DNA of 8,983 bases from Bryobacterales bacterium (GTDB lineage Bacteria; Acidobacteriota; Terriglobia; Bryobacterales; Bryobacteraceae). The stretch covers positions 499 through 9,481 of the forward strand of contig DOZZ01000038.1 of the NCBI GenBank assembly GCA_003517725.1, read 5' to 3'. The position numbers were made by a program, and so were the translations under genes. Below are positions 6,340 through 8,983 of the stretch, one piece after another. Each line of letters starts with the position of its first letter. The first letter of the stretch is position 1. The notes under the pieces were generated by a model. That model did not search any database and was not told the origin of the DNA. It saw only the letters and a list, made by a program, of their open reading frames with translations.

Positions 6340-8394
6340 CTATCGCGCGCCGCGCAGATGAGCTTGCATGGCGCGCAGATGCCGAGGAAGATTCGCGTCG
6401 GAAGTCTCTTCCGGGCCGGCGAAGCGCAGCCGCAGATACTCTTCGGTGAACGCCTGGAGCAGCGGCGCGAGGCCGGCATCGGGGCATGCCGCGGCAAATT
6501 CCGCAGGCGTCTGCGAAGCCGGCTTACGCAGCCCGTAACGCGCCAGCACGTGCAACATGCGCGCGTACGCTTTGGCGGCAGCCGGCGCACGGCCTGGCAA
6601 TGTCCGATGGAAACGCGGCCAACGCCGCCGCCAATACCATCCCGTCATTAGTAGCAGTGCCAGCACTAACACGCCCGATGCAAAGGCGCTGGCGTTGACG
6701 CGCACCGCATTCCTCGCGCGGGCAAGCCAGATCGACGCGCCGTCGCCGGGATGGAAGCGATCCACCAATTGCACCTGCCGCGCCAGATCGTAATCGAGCA
6801 CCCACTCGCGCCAGAAACTGTCCGCCGCATCGAGGCGCAGACGCAGGTCCGAGAGCCAGGCGGGCGAAGTGTCGGCGGCGGATGGCGTGGGGTCGAGCGT
6901 GGTCCAACCGCGACCTTTCAGAAAGGCTTCCACCCAACTGTGCGCGTCCGAAGCACGGATGGTGAGCAGACCCGAGTAGGGGTTGAAGACGCCGCTCTCG
7001 AAGCCGGTGACCAGCCGCGCCGGAATGCCCTGCGTGCGCAGCATCACGGCCAAGGCGGAGGCGAAATACTCGCAGTGCCCGGTGCGGCGCTCGAACAAAA
7101 AGTTGGCCAGCGGGTCGCGCGGCGCGGTCGCCGGCATTTGCAAGGTGTAGCCATAATCGCGCCGCAGATGCTGTTCCAGATCATGCGCGCGCTCGAAATC
7201 GTCGGCGGCCCCGGCGCCATCCGTAGCAGCCAGTTGCGCAATGCGCGGGTCGAGCGCCGGCAGCCGCAAACAGCGTTCGCGCTCGGCTGCAGTGAGCTCC
7301 GGCGGCGCGTGATACTCGGTAGAGGCTGCCACGGGCCGCAGAAAACTCGACACGTCATAACGCACCGGGCCGGCGCCTCCTGATGCCAGTCGAAACGTAG
7401 CGGCCGAGGTCTGCAGCAGCCGGCCCGCGCCCACGTTCAGAAACTCCGGCGTGCCCGCTACAAATAAGGTGTCGCTGTCAAGGTCGGAGAACTCCACGCG
7501 ATACAGCGCGCGCGCTCCGGGACGCCGCCGCTGCCAGCCGTCCGCCACCGCCACCGTGCCGCGCTCGGCTCGTAAAATTCCGCGATCCGCCGGCGACTCC
7601 GACCAGATGCGGCCGTCGAAATCGCTTAGCGTTGCGCCGCGCCACTTCAGCCCCAGCGGCGCCTGCCGCGAATACGGCTTCACGTGCAGCACTGCGCGTT
7701 CATCGCTTTTCAGACGCCCGATGTTGCCCAAGCCGACCTGCGAGGTGAGCCGGATCAGATGGCGTCCGGGCAGCAGGGGCAGGCGGTCGGCCAGCACGCG
7801 GGCGGTGCGCGGCAGCACCAGAAACAGGCCGGCCGTCAGCATCAGCACGGAGAGGCCAAGGCACAACGTGAATGCCGTCAACCGCGCGCCCAGACGCATC
7901 GGGGCGAGGGAGGGGACGCGCACCGGCCGCTCCAGGCCGCGGCGGATTTCACCGCTGCCCAGCGCCGTCATGGCGCATAGCAGGAACAGCCCGAGGCAGG
8001 CGAAATACGCGGCGCCGGTGGCCAGCAGCGCGCCCGTTACCAATTCCAGAAAGGCCAGCGCGGCGGTCAACAGGTGATCGCGGCCAGAGCGCCCGGCCCA
8101 CATTTGATACGCCGTTGCCAGCAGTAGCGCCGCGAGCACCAACCCGCTCCACCCAACTGGCAGGCGCGAGGCGATCCACAAGCTGGCCAATGCCGGCAGC
8201 GCGATGCCCCACCACGGGATGCGGAAGCGGCGTGGCAGCGCCAGCCACGCCAGCCGCAAAACATAAGCGGCGCCGCAGAACACCAGCGTCGCGACGTCCA
8301 GCCGTTGCGACGACGCCACGGCCAGAAAGCCGCTACACGCCAGGCCCAGCAGCGCCAGTTCGTGCACCGTGCTCACCTGCCGCGTGGCGCTCAT
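6340..8394 (-). CDS. DUF3488 / transglutaminase-core membrane protein
   Basis: This 684-residue membrane protein has several N-terminal helices (between about residues 12 and 195, the DUF3488/TgpA-like part). A large extracytoplasmic region (about 200-565) holds a transglutaminase-like domain with an apparent Cys-His-Asp triad: C441 in GHCEYFASA, H485 in DAHSWVEA and D501 in LDPTP. A further helix (about 571-587) is followed by a cytoplasmic DUF4129-like tail (about 598-660). This matches the TgpA layout; TgpA of Pseudomonas is an essential periplasmic enzyme, but homologues can act as transglutaminase or protease, so the reaction here is unknown. These genes often sit with MoxR-type ATPase and DUF58 genes; neither is visible here. 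The ATG lies six bases after the lipoprotein stop, with AAGGG ten bases upstream overlapping that gene's end. Confidence 0.9.
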   Translation of the reverse strand: MSATRQVSTVHELALLGLACSGFLAVASSQRLDVATLVFCGAAYVLRLAWLALPRRFRIPWWGIALPALASLWIASRLPVGWSGLVLAALLLATAYQMWAGRSGRDHLLTAALAFLELVTGALLATGAAYFACLGLFLLCAMTALGSGEIRRGLERPVRVPSLAPMRLGARLTAFTLCLGLSVLMLTAGLFLVLPRTARVLADRLPLLPGRHLIRLTSQVGLGNIGRLKSDERAVLHVKPYSRQAPLGLKWRGATLSDFDGRIWSESPADRGILRAERGTVAVADGWQRRRPGARALYRVEFSDLDSDTLFVAGTPEFLNVGAGRLLQTSAATFRLASGGAGPVRYDVSSFLRPVAASTEYHAPPELTAAERERCLRLPALDPRIAQLAATDGAGAADDFERAHDLEQHLRRDYGYTLQMPATAPRDPLANFLFERRTGHCEYFASALAVMLRTQGIPARLVTGFESGVFNPYSGLLTIRASDAHSWVEAFLKGRGWTTLDPTPSAADTSPAWLSDLRLRLDAADSFWREWVLDYDLARQVQLVDRFHPGDGASIWLARARNAVRVNASAFASGVLVLALLLMTGWYWRRRWPRFHRTLPGRAPAAAKAYARMLHVLARYGLRKPASQTPAEFAAACPDAGLAPLLQAFTEEYLRLRFAGPEETSDANLPRHLRAMQAHLRGAR

Positions 8395-8400
8395 CGCACG

Positions 8401-8799
8401 TTAGCCCTTCAGCACCTGTTCCAGCTTCGCCACCAGCAGCCGCAGCGCCTCGCGGTCGTTCACGCGCCACTCCACGGTGACGAAATAGCGCGGCGTGTAG
8501 AACACCACGGAATTGGGCGCGGGCCGCCAGCGCTGCACCAGATCCAGCCCGCTGGCGCTGCCCTTCAGCCGATAGATGCGCACGAAGGCCGTGTTCTCGC
8601 CGCGGTAGAGCACCACCCAACTGGCCTTGGCGTGCGAACGCAGCAACTCGGGCTCGGCCGCCATGCTGGCCGGCGTGACGGAGCCCAGCTGCCAGTCGGG
8701 CGCAATCATTTTGGGCAGATCGGGCGGCGTCCGGGCGTCATCGGCGCAGGCCGTCAGAAACAGTAAACTAATGAGGAAGCCACCGACAAGCCTTGCCAT
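8401..8799 (-). CDS. Small lipoprotein of unknown function, first gene of the transglutaminase operon
   Basis: This 132-residue protein has a hydrophobic N-terminus ending in the lipobox LTAC (lipid-modified Cys at residue 18), so it is probably anchored to the envelope by lipoprotein signal peptidase processing. The mature domain contains aromatic beta-strand-like segments (SWVVLYRG, TAFVRIYRL, VFYTPRYFVTVEW) and ends in a helix, LLVAKLEQVL. I do not recognise the family with confidence. The ATG at 8799 is preferred because GAGAG lies five bases upstream; a GTG at 8805 is also possible and adds two residues. The stop lies six bases before the transglutaminase-core gene, implying one transcript and a shared envelope function. 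Confidence 0.78.
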   Translation of the reverse strand: MARLVGGFLISLLFLTACADDARTPPDLPKMIAPDWQLGSVTPASMAAEPELLRSHAKASWVVLYRGENTAFVRIYRLKGSASGLDLVQRWRPAPNSVVFYTPRYFVTVEWRVNDREALRLLVAKLEQVLKG

Positions 8800-8983
8800 T
8801 CTCACTCTCTATTCTCAACGATTCCGATCGCGAGCTGACCACAGCCGCGTCCCAACGCTTTGAAGCCGAGTCCGTCATCGACCGTCTGAAAGACTTGTGC
8901 CGGCGCAGCCGGGTCGAAGGACTGGCTGCGCTCCGAGCTGAACAAGACCCGCTGATTCGCATCGGCATGGAGGTTGACGCCGA
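8793..8983 (+). CDS. Possible MotA-like cytoplasmic fragment, start unclear, cut by window edge
   Basis: The plus-strand frame running through 8820-8983 reads like real protein. Its segment SRVEGLAALRAEQDP, followed by LIRIGMEVDA, resembles the stretch after the second membrane helix of MotA-type stator proteins (typically REGLLALE...DPFLRKGLQLVVDG). The frame is closed by a stop at 8772-8774 and has no ATG or GTG before 8967; the first plausible codon is TTG at 8793, which has no properly spaced Shine-Dalgarno and overlaps the 5' end of the divergent lipoprotein gene. MotA's first two membrane helices are absent. This could be a decayed fragment, a soluble relative, or chance resemblance, so confidence is low. 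Confidence 0.35.
   Translation, partial: MPFSLSILNDSDRELTTAASQRFEAESVIDRLKDLCRRSRVEGLAALRAEQDPLIRIGMEVDA

Noticed and set aside
5334..6449. A 371-residue plus-strand frame opposite the propeller gene
   Set aside because: It is antisense to the DxNGDGxxD repeats, with Val/Ala/His-rich periodic sequence caused by the repeats on the other strand.
6330..6590. An N-terminal extension of the propeller gene
   Set aside because: It overlaps the transglutaminase-core gene in another frame, is Arg/Cys-rich, and would bury the clear signal peptide that starts at 6329.
8768..8968. A 66-residue minus-strand frame at the right edge
   Set aside because: It is Ser/Arg-rich with no recognisable motif, and the opposite strand reads more like protein; it also overlaps the lipoprotein start.

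Overview
The window is GC-rich, densely coding bacterial DNA. It holds a full-length NtrY/NtrX sensor-regulator pair, secreted FG-GAP/VCBS propeller and matrixin-type proteins, and an intergenic element made of GCAGGxTTTCAxCCTGC-type hairpins. Together these suggest an Acidobacteriota-like soil bacterium of the Solibacter/Bryobacter type. That placement is inference from gene content; there is no rRNA or marker gene to prove it.

Layout, left to right. (1) 1-1023, minus strand: a two-gene exported module. A small signal-peptide protein (1023-544) overlaps by ATGA the start of a matrixin-like zinc metalloprotease (547 to beyond base 1), which is cut by the window edge just after its HExxHxxGxxH zinc site. 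(2) 1024-1139: the divergent control region, with GGCTTT repeats and a -10-like box. (3) 1140-4831, plus strand: a 66-residue unknown protein, then ntrY (four membrane helices, HAMP, PAS, histidine kinase) and ntrX (receiver, AAA+, Fis-type HTH). ntrY and ntrX overlap by ATGA. (4) 4832-5189: no convincing gene. Most of it (4901-5150) is a structured element bounded by near-identical inverted ends and packed with hairpins, lying between convergent genes. (5) 8799-5190, minus strand: a tight three-gene operon of a small lipoprotein, a DUF3488/transglutaminase-core membrane protein with a DUF4129-like tail, and an exported seven-bladed FG-GAP/VCBS propeller. (6) 8793 to the right edge, plus strand: an open frame resembling the cytoplasmic part of MotA, without a good start codon or the expected membrane helices.

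How the genes work together: NtrY probably senses an envelope signal through its periplasmic loop and phosphorylates NtrX. The two minus-strand modules are all exported or membrane proteins (protease plus partner; lipoprotein, transglutaminase-like enzyme and propeller), so the window is dominated by envelope functions. Nothing in the sequence proves that NtrYX controls the neighbours. The points most worth a second look are the altered GAFTGA loop of NtrX (GSFAGA), the inverted-repeat multi-hairpin element at 4901-5150, the uncharacterised lipoprotein/transglutaminase/propeller operon, and the headless MotA-like frame at the right edge. I saw no CRISPR array, tRNA, rRNA, transposase or phage gene.
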